From NCBI GenBank assembly GCA_027485675.1, contig JAIXQP010000043.1, positions 107,051 to 171,050 of the forward strand: a stretch of DNA of 64,000 nt, written 5' to 3'. Position 1 is the stretch's first letter; every line of letters begins with the position of its first letter. The DNA is from Terriglobales bacterium (GTDB taxonomy: Bacteria > Acidobacteriota > Terriglobia > Bryobacterales > Bryobacteraceae). The notes beneath the pieces were generated by a model. The model saw only the letters and a program-made list of their open reading frames with translations. It was not told where the DNA came from and ran no database searches. A program made the translations under genes and the position numbers. Below, piece by piece: positions 28,176 through 36,589 of the stretch.

Positions 28176-29705
28176 TTGCTCAATCAATCGGGGTCGCACT
28201 CTGAGCCGGTCCCTCACAAGCATGCGCCAGTCGTTATTCTGGGCGCAGGTCCTGCCGGTCTCACTGCTGCATACGAACTGTTTCTTTCTGGTATTCCCGC
28301 CGTCGTCCTTGAAAAGGACGATGTCGTGGGTGGTATCTCTCGCACTGCCGAGTACAAGGGCTACCTCTTTGACATCGGAGGGCACCGGTTTTTCACCAAA
28401 GTCGGTCTGGTCGAAAAAATGTGGGTCGACGTGCTCGGCGGCGACTTTATCTCCCGGCCTCGCCTGTCCCGTATCTTCTACAAACGAAAGTTCTTTAGCT
28501 ATCCCCTGGAGCCGCGCAATGCGCTGTTCGGCCTAGGGGTTTTTGAGGCTGCCCATTGCGGACTCAGCTTCCTGTGGGCGCAACTGTTCCCGCAGAAGCC
28601 GGAGGCCGACTTCGAAACCTGGGTTTCCAATCGTTTCGGGCGCCGGCTGTTCAAAATTTTCTTCGAGTCCTACACCGAAAAGGTTTGGGGCATGAGCTGC
28701 AAGAACATTCAAGCCGAATGGGCCGCGCAGCGGATCAAGGGGCTCTCGCTCTATTCGGCGGTGAAAAACGCTCTCCTGCCGGCCCGGAATCAGGATAAGA
28801 GCACCGTCATCAAGACGCTGATTCACGAATTTCAGTACCCTCGCCGGGGACCGGGGATGATGTGGCAGCGCACCCGCGAGATTCTGGAGGCCGGCGGTTC
28901 GCAGGTCGTCATGAATGCATCCGTCGATCGCATCTTCTGGGAGCCCGGACGCATCTTGGCCGTGGAAGCTGGTGGCAAGCGTTACGAAGGCGCTCATTTC
29001 GTCAGCTCACTTCCCATCCGGGAATTGATTCAGAAGCTCGAGCCAGCGCCGCCACCGGAACTCCTCTCGGCCGCTAACGACTTCAATTATCGGGACTTCC
29101 TCACCGTCGCGCTGATCATCAAGGGCACGGACCTGTTCCCGGATAACTGGATCTACATCCATGAACCCGGGGTGCAGGTGGGTCGCATTCAGAACTTCGG
29201 CAACTGGAGTCCGGAGATGGTTCCGGAGCCCAACCGTTCCTGCCTGGGGCTGGAGTATTTTTGCTTTGAAGGCGACGGCTTGTGGAACAAGACGGATGCG
29301 GAACTCGTCGAGCTGGGCCGCCAAGAACTCGCTCTGCTGGGCCTCGTGAAGGCCGACGATGTGCTCGATGGTTGCGTCGTCCGGATGCCCAAGGCCTATC
29401 CGGTCTATGACTCTGTCTACAAACGCGGCATCGCCGCGGTGCAAAAGTTCCTGGCCGAGGTGCCTAATCTCCAACTCGTCGGCCGCAACGGTATGCACCG
29501 GTACAACAATCAGGACCATTCCATGCTGACCGCGATGCTGGCGGCGCGGAACATCCTCAGAGACGTGACCGGCAAAGGGCCCCGTTATGACCTGTGGCGG
29601 GTGAATGTCGACGAAGAGTATCACGAAGGCGGAGCGATGCAGGAAGAGGACGAACTGCGCAAGCTCGAACAGACTCAGCCGCTCGTTCCCACGGCCATCC
29701 GCTAG
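28176..29705 (+). CDS. FAD-dependent oxidoreductase / UDP-galactopyranose-mutase-like enzyme
   Basis: A flavoprotein of about 509 residues. The N-terminal Rossmann motif VVILGAGPAGLTAAYEL (GxGxxG) is followed by VVLEKDDVVGGISRT and FDIGGHRFFTK, which matches the NAD_binding_8 group that includes amine oxidases and UDP-galactopyranose mutases. A C-terminal FAD-contact region occurs near QLVGRNGMHRYNNQDHSM. Members of this subgroup often act in cell-surface sugar metabolism, but the substrate is not certain. The start is non-ATG: TTG 28176 lies 9 nt after AGAGG, while TTG 28167 is in frame but too close to it. Confidence 0.82.
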   Translation: MLNQSGSHSEPVPHKHAPVVILGAGPAGLTAAYELFLSGIPAVVLEKDDVVGGISRTAEYKGYLFDIGGHRFFTKVGLVEKMWVDVLGGDFISRPRLSRIFYKRKFFSYPLEPRNALFGLGVFEAAHCGLSFLWAQLFPQKPEADFETWVSNRFGRRLFKIFFESYTEKVWGMSCKNIQAEWAAQRIKGLSLYSAVKNALLPARNQDKSTVIKTLIHEFQYPRRGPGMMWQRTREILEAGGSQVVMNASVDRIFWEPGRILAVEAGGKRYEGAHFVSSLPIRELIQKLEPAPPPELLSAANDFNYRDFLTVALIIKGTDLFPDNWIYIHEPGVQVGRIQNFGNWSPEMVPEPNRSCLGLEYFCFEGDGLWNKTDAELVELGRQELALLGLVKADDVLDGCVVRMPKAYPVYDSVYKRGIAAVQKFLAEVPNLQLVGRNGMHRYNNQDHSMLTAMLAARNILRDVTGKGPRYDLWRVNVDEEYHEGGAMQEEDELRKLEQTQPLVPTAIR

Positions 29706-29763
29706 GCGGTTCCGGGTAAACCCTCAGGGTCATTCCAAGAATCCCGGTGGTATTCTAAAGACA

Positions 29764-30054
29764 GTGGCCCGGGTCAGTTCCATCGTCGCCGCGATCGTCC
29801 TGCTGCTCTCTGCGGTATCGACTTCTTGGTGCGCTGCCGATTGCGTCGCCAAGACGCTGGCGCCCTCCAGTTGCCACCACGAACAGGAAGCGGCCAAAGT
29901 TTGTGACGATCCCACCACCATCGTTCCAGACGCCTCGCTGCCTGCTCCGGCATTTGCCTTCGAGCCGTTTTACTCGGTCGTCAGCGTAGCCACCCCGCTC
30001 GAAAGGGTAGCGCCGGCTGGCCTGTTCCCGCCCAGCCCTCCCCTGCGCATCTGA
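29764..30054 (+). CDS. Small secreted Cys/His protein in copper locus
   Basis: A 96-residue protein not recognised as a named family. GTG starts a signal peptide (about 1-24), followed by a short Cys/His cluster (CAADCVAKTLAPSSCHHEQ and a further Cys in KVCDD) and a Pro-rich tail. It lies 58 nt upstream of the multicopper oxidase on the same strand. Small exported metal-binding proteins often head copper-resistance operons, so copper handling is inferred. The frame remains open upstream, but the hydrophobic signal begins at this GTG. A TATTCT -10-like box lies 8 nt before it. Confidence 0.6.
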   Translation: MARVSSIVAAIVLLLSAVSTSWCAADCVAKTLAPSSCHHEQEAAKVCDDPTTIVPDASLPAPAFAFEPFYSVVSVATPLERVAPAGLFPPSPPLRI

Positions 30055-30112
30055 TTGTTCTCCATCCGCGGCCCCTCGCTCCCTGAACCCGCAACCAACT
30101 TCTGGAGAATCT

Positions 30113-31294
30113 ATGCCTTTCGACCGCCGCGGCTTTTTGGGCCGCCTGTTCGCGTCGGCTGCTGCCCCTGCGGTAGCTGCGCCTCCGTCCGCCGCCCCTG
30201 TCCCCGTGCAGACCCCCGATCTGCCGAAGCTCCCCTATAAACTCGTCGATGGGGTGAAGGAGTTCACCCTCGTTGCCGAAGTCGTCCGCACCTCCATCTG
30301 CCCGGGCCGCATTATGGACGCCTGGGGCTTTAATGGCACCGTTCCCGGTCCCATGATCGAAGCCAATGAGGGCGACCGCCTCCGCATCATTGTTGAGAAC
30401 CAGTTGCCCGAAATGACCGGTATCCACTGGCACGGCCTTGAAATCCCCATGAATGTTGACGGCTCCGTCGGACTGGGGATGGACCCCATCCCGCCGGGCG
30501 GCCGTCACGTCTACGAGTTCACCGTCCAACAGAACGGAACCTTCTTCTATCACTCCCATTTCCCCATGCAGGAGATGATGGGCCTGATCGGCCTCTTTGT
30601 CCTCCATCCGGCCAAGGCCCACACCCCCCGCGTCGACCGCGATTTCGGCCTGATCATCCAGGAGTGGGACCTGAAGCCGAACAACCCGGTGCCCAACTCG
30701 CTGGCCATGGAGTTCAACTGGCTGACCTTCAACGGGAAGGCCGGACCCGACACCACCCCCCTGATCGTCCGCCAGGGCGAACGGGTCCGGATCCGGCTCG
30801 TCAACATGGGCATGGACCATCACCCGATTCATCTCCATGGCAACCAGTTCTATATGACCGGCACCGAGGCGGGCCGCCGCCCCGAATCCACCTGGTATGC
30901 CGAAAACACTCTCATCGTCGGCGTTGCTCAGGCGCGGGATATCGAGTTCGAAGCCAAGCACCTCGGCGACTGGATGTTCCACTGCCACCTGCCGCATCAC
31001 ATGATGAACCAGATGGTCACCATGGTCGGCCCCGATATGCACCACCCGGTCCATAGCAAGGTCCCCGGCTACCCCCAGGACATGTGGATGCCGGACGACG
31101 AGATCTACAACGACAAACCGGAAAACCATGGACTGCGGAAAGGCTGGTCCGGCGCCATGATGGGCATGATGACGATGGTCCGGGTCGTCACCCCGGAGAT
31201 GTACGACAAGATCGAGGCTTTGCGGAAGAATCCGCCCAAGATCACCTTACCCAAAGGGGAACCGCATCAGCACAACCACGGGGCAGGGAAGTAA
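30113..31294 (+). CDS. Two-domain multicopper oxidase (Tat-exported)
   Basis: A 393-residue multicopper oxidase, probably oxidising Cu(I) or phenolic substrates in the periplasm. A Tat signal (DRRGFLGRLFAS) is followed by all four copper motifs: HWHG at 105-108, HSH at 147-149, HPIHLHG at 237-243 and HCHLPHHMMNQM at 290-301. Only about 88 residues separate the second and third motifs, so the central domain of three-domain laccases is absent. This matches two-domain, usually trimeric, laccases. The C-terminal tail is Met/His rich (GAMMGMMTMV; HQHNHGAGK). A ribosome binding site (GGAGA) precedes the ATG. It is followed after 1 nt by a TolC-like gene. Confidence 0.92.
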   Translation: MPFDRRGFLGRLFASAAAPAVAAPPSAAPVPVQTPDLPKLPYKLVDGVKEFTLVAEVVRTSICPGRIMDAWGFNGTVPGPMIEANEGDRLRIIVENQLPEMTGIHWHGLEIPMNVDGSVGLGMDPIPPGGRHVYEFTVQQNGTFFYHSHFPMQEMMGLIGLFVLHPAKAHTPRVDRDFGLIIQEWDLKPNNPVPNSLAMEFNWLTFNGKAGPDTTPLIVRQGERVRIRLVNMGMDHHPIHLHGNQFYMTGTEAGRRPESTWYAENTLIVGVAQARDIEFEAKHLGDWMFHCHLPHHMMNQMVTMVGPDMHHPVHSKVPGYPQDMWMPDDEIYNDKPENHGLRKGWSGAMMGMMTMVRVVTPEMYDKIEALRKNPPKITLPKGEPHQHNHGAGK

Positions 31295-31295
31295 G

Positions 31296-32489
31296 ATGAC
31301 GATCTTTCTCCTCGCCCTCAGTCTGCTGGAACTCGAAAAGCTTGCCCTGGCCAACAACGCCGCCTACCAGCAGGCGGAGATCCAGGTGCGCATCGCCGAA
31401 GGCCAGCGCAAACAGGCCGGCCTCTATCCCAACCCCACCATCGGCTTCAACAGCGAACACAATTCGCCCAACCCGGCCGTGCGCTGGGGGTCCAACGGCG
31501 GCGTCGTCGGCCAAACCATCGTCACCGGCGGCAAGCTCGGCGTCGAAAAAGCCCTGGCCGATCGCGAAGTCGACGAGGCCCGCGCCCGCCGCGATCTCGC
31601 CCGCCTCGAACTCTCGGGCCACCTCCGCCGCCTCTATTACCAGGCGCTTGGGGAGCAGCAACTCCTTGCCGTCCGCGAACAGCTGGCCAAAACCGCTTCC
31701 GAGACGGCCGCCATCTTTCGCCAGCTCCAAAACACCGGACTCGCCGATGAACCCGATGTGCTCTCGGCCGATGTCGAGACCCAACGGGCGGCCGTCCGCC
31801 TGACGCAGGCCCGGCAGGCGCTCGAACGCACCCGCCTCCAACTCGCCGCCGTGGTGCAGCAAGAGATCGGGCCAGGGCCACTCGCCGGCGACTTTCTCGC
31901 CCTGCCTGCCTTCGAGCGCGCCGCCGTCTGGGCCTCCATCGAAGCCGAGAATCCGGAGTTCTCGCTCCCCGGCATCTCCATCCGCCGGGCCGAACTGCAA
32001 CTGGCCCAAGCCCGCAAGGCCCGTATTCCGGATATCCAGGCCCGCGGCGGCGTTCGCTATAACCGGGAACTCAGTGAGATCACGCGCGGTTCCATCGGCC
32101 CGGAGGGCATCTTCGACATCTCGGTCGAACTCCCCCTCTTCAACCGGCAGCAGGGAGCCATCGCCGCCGCCAAGGCCATGCAGGCGCGCGCCGCTCTCGA
32201 ACCGGCCCGCGTCCGACGATCCTTGGATAGCCGCTTCGCCGAGGTCTGGCAGGCGTATGAACAAGCCCGCACGGCGGCCCTCCGCTACCGTCAGGAGATG
32301 CTGCCCGCCACCGAAAAAGCGCTCGCGCTCTACCGGGCCAATTACAAAGCGATGTCCGGCACCTATCCGAACGTACTCCAAACGCAGCGGACCTACTTCC
32401 AATTGCAGGAGGAGTATCTCGAAACGCTCCAGTCCGCCTGGGGGGCCGTGGCCGATCTCGAAGCCCGTCTCGTCTCCTATAACCCGTAG
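31296..32489 (+). CDS. TolC-family outer membrane efflux protein
   Basis: A 397-residue TolC/CusC-type outer-membrane channel. A short signal peptide (about 1-11) is followed by two long coiled-coil repeats (about 20-200 and 215-395). Typical segments are AEGQRKQAGLYPNPTIGF, DVLSADVETQRAAVRLTQ and QQGAIAAAKAMQARAALEPA. The start lies 1 nt after the multicopper oxidase stop, so the two are one operon. No adaptor (CusB) or RND pump (CusA) gene is in the window, so the channel must pair with a pump encoded elsewhere. The 3' end overlaps the convergent gene by 13 nt. Confidence 0.9.
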   Translation: MTIFLLALSLLELEKLALANNAAYQQAEIQVRIAEGQRKQAGLYPNPTIGFNSEHNSPNPAVRWGSNGGVVGQTIVTGGKLGVEKALADREVDEARARRDLARLELSGHLRRLYYQALGEQQLLAVREQLAKTASETAAIFRQLQNTGLADEPDVLSADVETQRAAVRLTQARQALERTRLQLAAVVQQEIGPGPLAGDFLALPAFERAAVWASIEAENPEFSLPGISIRRAELQLAQARKARIPDIQARGGVRYNRELSEITRGSIGPEGIFDISVELPLFNRQQGAIAAAKAMQARAALEPARVRRSLDSRFAEVWQAYEQARTAALRYRQEMLPATEKALALYRANYKAMSGTYPNVLQTQRTYFQLQEEYLETLQSAWGAVADLEARLVSYNP

Positions 32490-33058
32490 AACTCCGCCGC
32501 CGTGCCGCCCAGAATTTGCTCCCGCACCGCTATCGGCATCGGGCCCAGCGTCTGGGTGAAGGCGGCCAGCCTCTCCTTCCAACTCACCTCACCGGCGGGC
32601 CAACCGCTCGCGAACATCACCCGCTCCGGCCCGGCGATCCGCATCGCCCGGGCCAGGCGCTCTTTCTGTGCCGGGGTCACCGGCAGGTGGAAGCCGGTCA
32701 GCTTCAAGTAGAAGTTGTCCGGCAACTCCACTTCCGTGTCCGGCACCCCATCCAACGCCACCCGCCGGCCTCGAACGCCGCTCACTTCGGCAAAGCACTC
32801 GGCCGGCCATTCGAGCGCCAACCCCTCCGGCAGTTTCTCCGGCGCAACGCCAGACACGCTCTTCACGAGTGGGTGCTCCACCACCTCGCGCGGGATCAGC
32901 GCCCGGATGTACGGCCACTCCGCCGCCACCCGCACCGCCGCCGCGAAATCGTCCACCAGCCATACACTGCCGGTGAACCGGTTCCGTTGCAAAATCGTGG
33001 CTAACCACGCGGCATCCTGCGCCGGCGGCAGAAATCCGTGTTGGGCGTCAAGCCGCAT
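32477..33058 (-). CDS. Short amidohydrolase_2-like protein, catalytically doubtful
   Basis: A 193-residue protein resembling the TIM-barrel amidohydrolases of the COG3618 type, which normally have about 280 residues. The C-terminal signature is clear: GPERVMFASGWPAGE and EQILGGTAAEFYGL. The N-terminal metal motif usually written DxHxH reads DAQHG here, so at least one metal ligand is missing, and the middle of the barrel is shortened. It may be a decaying or repurposed enzyme. It overlaps the convergent TolC gene by 13 nt and is divergent from the second TonB receptor. Confidence 0.65.
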   Translation of the reverse strand: MRLDAQHGFLPPAQDAAWLATILQRNRFTGSVWLVDDFAAAVRVAAEWPYIRALIPREVVEHPLVKSVSGVAPEKLPEGLALEWPAECFAEVSGVRGRRVALDGVPDTEVELPDNFYLKLTGFHLPVTPAQKERLARAMRIAGPERVMFASGWPAGEVSWKERLAAFTQTLGPMPIAVREQILGGTAAEFYGL

Positions 33059-33134
33059 AGGATTCCCCTCCTGGGCGCAAAATGATAAACTGCGCGCGAG
33101 CCCTTTCCCACTTCAAATTTCTAGGAGTAAGTAA

Positions 33135-36100
33135 TTGCATCCCTTCGTTCTTCGTTTGTTTATTCTAGCGGTCCTGGCCATCAGTTCTACGTACGCCCAG
33201 GTCACCACCGGCACAATTCTTGGCACTGTTACTGACTCCTCCGGCGCCGCCGTTGCGGGCGCTAGCATTGTCGTCGTCGAAGTCAACAAAAACACGACCA
33301 GCCGCACCGTCAGCGACGATAGCGGAACCTTCAACGTCCCGTTCCTGGTTCCCGGCATTTACACCGTCTCTGTCGAAAAGGCTGGCTTCAAAAAGGGTAT
33401 CCAGCAGAATCTTCCCCTCGAAGTCGACCAGAAGGCCCGCGCTGATTTCCAGCTCTCTGTCGGCAATGTTTCTGAAACCGTCGAGGTTACCGCCGCCGCG
33501 CCGCTCGTTCGTTCGGAATCCGCCGAACTTGGCGAGGTCATCGGCACGCGCGCGGTCCGCGAACTTCCCCTCAATGGCCGGAACTTCGCCCAGCTCGTGT
33601 ACCTGAATCCCGGCGTCACCCCCGGCCAGGCCGGCGAAAACCTCTCGGGCGCCTCCACGTTCAACCCCCGCGGCCCGTCGAACTTCAACGCGCTCGGCAG
33701 CCGCGCCAATACGAACGCCTGGCTCGTCGATGGTATCGACAACAACGAATACACGTTCAACACCGTCATCGTCGCCCCTTCGGTGGAATCCGTCCGCGAG
33801 TTCAAAACGCTCACCGGCGTCTTCTCCGCCGAGTTCGGACGCGGCGCCGGCGTCGTCTCCATCTCGACGCAGTCCGGCTCCAACGACTTCCACGGCAACG
33901 TCTTCGAGTTCCACCGCAACCACGTGCTCGACGCCCGGAACGTCTTCGCCCCGGCCGGCCAGCGCAAGCCGGTCTTCCGCCAGAATCAGTTCGGCGTCGC
34001 CATCGGCGGACCCATCATCATCCCGAAACTGTACAACGGCAAGAACAAGACCTTCTTCTTCTTTGATTACGCCGGCCTCCGCTCCGGCCGTGGCATCGCC
34101 ACGGTCAACACCGTGCCCACGGCACAGATGCGCAACGGCGACTTCAGCCAGCTGATCGCCGCCGGTGGTCCGAATCTCCCCATCTTCGACCCCCGCAGCA
34201 CCCGCACCGTGGCCGGCTCCACCACCCCGGTTCGCGATCCCTACCCCGGCAACATCATGCCGGCGTCGGCCATCAACCCGGTCGGCCGCAACGTGCTCAG
34301 CATTTACCCGCTGCCAACCTCGCCCGGCCGCGTCAACGGACTCTTCGACAACTTCACCTCCGTGCCGAACCGCACCGTCAGTGACAACGTCTACACTGGC
34401 CGCTTCGACCAGGTCGTCTCGTCGAAAGATAACATCTTCTTCCGCTACACCTACAACAACTACAGCCTCCAGGCGCCCCAGGGCCAGGCCAACTGCTGTC
34501 TGCCCACCCCGGCCGACGCCGCCTCCCGCTTCACGCTTGGACCGTTCGTCGCGGGCCTGCAGGACACCCTGCTCACCACCCAGGGCGCAGCCTTCAATTG
34601 GACCCACATCTTTAAGCCGAACCTGCTCCATGAGTTCCGCTCTGGCTTTGCCCGCACCAACCCGCTCACCACGCAGCAGGACATCGGCATCAACGCCGCC
34701 ACCTCGCTCGGTATCCGGAATATCAACCTCAACCGGCAGTCTTCCGGTATCCCGAACATCAACATCGCCGACATCACGGGTCTCTCCGGCGGCCCCGGCT
34801 TCCTGCCGGTCAATCCCCTCCAGACCCACTATCAGCTCGATAGCGCCTGGAACTGGACCGTTGGCAAACACACGCTCAAGTTCGGCTGGCACATCGTCCG
34901 CCGCGACGCCCAGCCCTTCGTCAACGAGGCTGTCCGCGGTGTCATGAACTTCAACCGCGCCTTCACCGCCAACCCCGCCAGCCCGGCCAACTCCGGCTTC
35001 GGTCCCGCCACCCTGCTCACCGGCTTCATGAACAGTGGCAACCGCGCCGGCCTGCTCGAGCCGTTCTACCTGCGTATCTGGGAGAACTCGCTCTACATCC
35101 AGGACGACATTCGCATCAGCCGCCGTCTCACCCTCAACGTCGGCGTCCGTCACGAAGTCTTCATGCCGGAAACCGAAAAGTACGATCGGCTCCCGAACTT
35201 CGACATGAACTCCCTGTCGATGCTCTACGCCGGGGAAAACGGCGTCTCCCGCGCCGCCAACAAGCGGACCAACTGGAAGAACTTCGGACCCCGTATCGGC
35301 CTCGCCTACGACCTCACTGGCGATGGCAAAACCATCATGCGCGCCGGCTATAGCCTCGTCTATTTCCCGGATCCCGTTACCGCTAACGGCCAGATCGGCC
35401 TCAACATCCCGCTCTTCTTCACGCAGTCGCTGGCCTTCCCGGACTTCCCGGTTGGCATGCAGAACGTAGCCACCATCGACAATCCGTTCCCGCTGCCCCA
35501 GATCGTGAAGCCCCGCACCACCGCCGAGCTCAACGCTCTCTCCCCGGCGCCCCGCATCAACGGCCACTCCCTCGAGAACCGGACGCCGTACATGCAAACC
35601 TGGACGGCCAATATCCAGCGCCAGTTGACCCAATCGCTCATGTTCGAAGTCGACTACGCTGGCTCGACCGGCATGAATCTGGCGCAGGCCTACAACCCGA
35701 ACGAAGTGCAGCCCGGACCCGGAGCTCTCGCCCCGCGCCGGCTCATCCAGCCGCTCAACAACATTGTCAACATCTTCTTCGTTGACTACCGCGCTCGCAG
35801 CTCCTTCCACAGCATGCAGGTGAAGGCGACCAAGCGCTATGAAAACGGCCTGCAGTTCCTGGCCGCCTACACTTGGGGCAAGTCGCTCGACTATACCGGC
35901 TCGGTCGGTAGCGGCGGCGGCGCCTCCGGTGGTCCGCAGACGGTGACCTGCCTGGACTGTAACCGCGGTCCTTCCGGCTTCGACGTCCGCCACCGCGCCG
36001 TCTTCAGCTACGTCTACGACCTGCCGTTCGGCAAAGGAAAGAAGATGGATGCTGGCAACAAGTTCGCCAACAGCATCATCGGCGGATGGCAGATGAGCGG

Positions 36101-36521
36101 CATCACCGTTCTCACCACGGGCCGCCCGTTCACCCCCAGCCTGGCGGCTGGCGTCAACAACGGCGCTCCCAGCTGGCCCAACCGCTTGGCCTGCTCCGGC
36201 AAGCTCGACAACCCCGTGCCGGACCGCTGGTTCGATCCGGGCTGTTTCGCGGCGCCCCCTGCCTTCACCTATGGCAATGTGGGCCGTGGCATCCTCTACT
36301 CGCCCGGCAACGTTAACTTCGACGCGTCGTTCGTCAAGAACAACCGGTTCGGCCCTGCGGAACGGTTCAACGCCCAGTTCCGGTTTGAGGCCTACAACCT
36401 GTTCAACACCCCTTACTTTGGCTTCCCGAACGCTGCTATCGGTTCACCCACCGCCGGCCGCATCACGTCCACGGTTGGGGAAAACCGCAGTCTCCAGCTG
36501 GCTCTGAAGTTCGAGTTCTGA
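33135..36521 (+). CDS. TonB-dependent receptor, Oar-like
   Basis: A 1128-residue outer-membrane receptor. A signal peptide (about 1-22) is followed by a carboxypeptidase-regulatory-like domain (about 24-105; GTVTDSSGAAVAGASIVVV). The plug includes RELPLNGRNFAQLVYLNPGV and ANTNAWLVDGIDNNEY, and a barrel follows that ends in the aromatic motif LKFEF. The TTG start is supported by AGGAG at 33123-33127, 7 nt upstream. It is not obviously linked to other genes; the next gene is a metal transporter with its own operator-like palindrome. The ligand is unknown. Confidence 0.93.
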   Translation: MHPFVLRLFILAVLAISSTYAQVTTGTILGTVTDSSGAAVAGASIVVVEVNKNTTSRTVSDDSGTFNVPFLVPGIYTVSVEKAGFKKGIQQNLPLEVDQKARADFQLSVGNVSETVEVTAAAPLVRSESAELGEVIGTRAVRELPLNGRNFAQLVYLNPGVTPGQAGENLSGASTFNPRGPSNFNALGSRANTNAWLVDGIDNNEYTFNTVIVAPSVESVREFKTLTGVFSAEFGRGAGVVSISTQSGSNDFHGNVFEFHRNHVLDARNVFAPAGQRKPVFRQNQFGVAIGGPIIIPKLYNGKNKTFFFFDYAGLRSGRGIATVNTVPTAQMRNGDFSQLIAAGGPNLPIFDPRSTRTVAGSTTPVRDPYPGNIMPASAINPVGRNVLSIYPLPTSPGRVNGLFDNFTSVPNRTVSDNVYTGRFDQVVSSKDNIFFRYTYNNYSLQAPQGQANCCLPTPADAASRFTLGPFVAGLQDTLLTTQGAAFNWTHIFKPNLLHEFRSGFARTNPLTTQQDIGINAATSLGIRNINLNRQSSGIPNINIADITGLSGGPGFLPVNPLQTHYQLDSAWNWTVGKHTLKFGWHIVRRDAQPFVNEAVRGVMNFNRAFTANPASPANSGFGPATLLTGFMNSGNRAGLLEPFYLRIWENSLYIQDDIRISRRLTLNVGVRHEVFMPETEKYDRLPNFDMNSLSMLYAGENGVSRAANKRTNWKNFGPRIGLAYDLTGDGKTIMRAGYSLVYFPDPVTANGQIGLNIPLFFTQSLAFPDFPVGMQNVATIDNPFPLPQIVKPRTTAELNALSPAPRINGHSLENRTPYMQTWTANIQRQLTQSLMFEVDYAGSTGMNLAQAYNPNEVQPGPGALAPRRLIQPLNNIVNIFFVDYRARSSFHSMQVKATKRYENGLQFLAAYTWGKSLDYTGSVGSGGGASGGPQTVTCLDCNRGPSGFDVRHRAVFSYVYDLPFGKGKKMDAGNKFANSIIGGWQMSGITVLTTGRPFTPSLAAGVNNGAPSWPNRLACSGKLDNPVPDRWFDPGCFAAPPAFTYGNVGRGILYSPGNVNFDASFVKNNRFGPAERFNAQFRFEAYNLFNTPYFGFPNAAIGSPTAGRITSTVGENRSLQLALKFEF

Positions 36522-36544
36522 TCGCCAGTCCACGCTTGCATTCC

Positions 36545-36586
36545 TTCCGCGAATGGATTTAACTATAGTTAAGTCCGTTCGCGGAA
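36545..36586. promoter_or_regulatory. 42-bp near-perfect inverted repeat before the Nramp gene
   Basis: The arms 36545-36565 and 36566-36586 match at 19 of 21 positions. The two mismatches would be G:U pairs in RNA, so the transcript could fold into a continuous stem. The core TTAACTATAGTTAA is a perfect 14-bp palindrome. A TTGCAT box at 36536 and TTAACT at 36559 (17-nt spacing) would place the promoter within it. The repeat ends 3 nt before the ATG at 36590. The best reading is an operator for a metal-sensing repressor (MntR/DtxR or Fur type, inferred). It could also mask ribosome binding or end transcription from the TonB gene. Confidence 0.7.
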
Positions 36587-36589
36587 TTT

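Noticed and set aside
29717..29727. ACCCTCAGGGT palindrome before the copper locus as a CsoR/CueR-type operator
   Set aside because: Too short, and not placed between a good -35 and -10 pair; could be chance.
33165..35993. A 942-codon minus-strand frame across the second TonB receptor
   Set aside because: Same reason: a shadow of the third-position GC bias of the real gene, with no signal peptide, motif or ribosome binding site.
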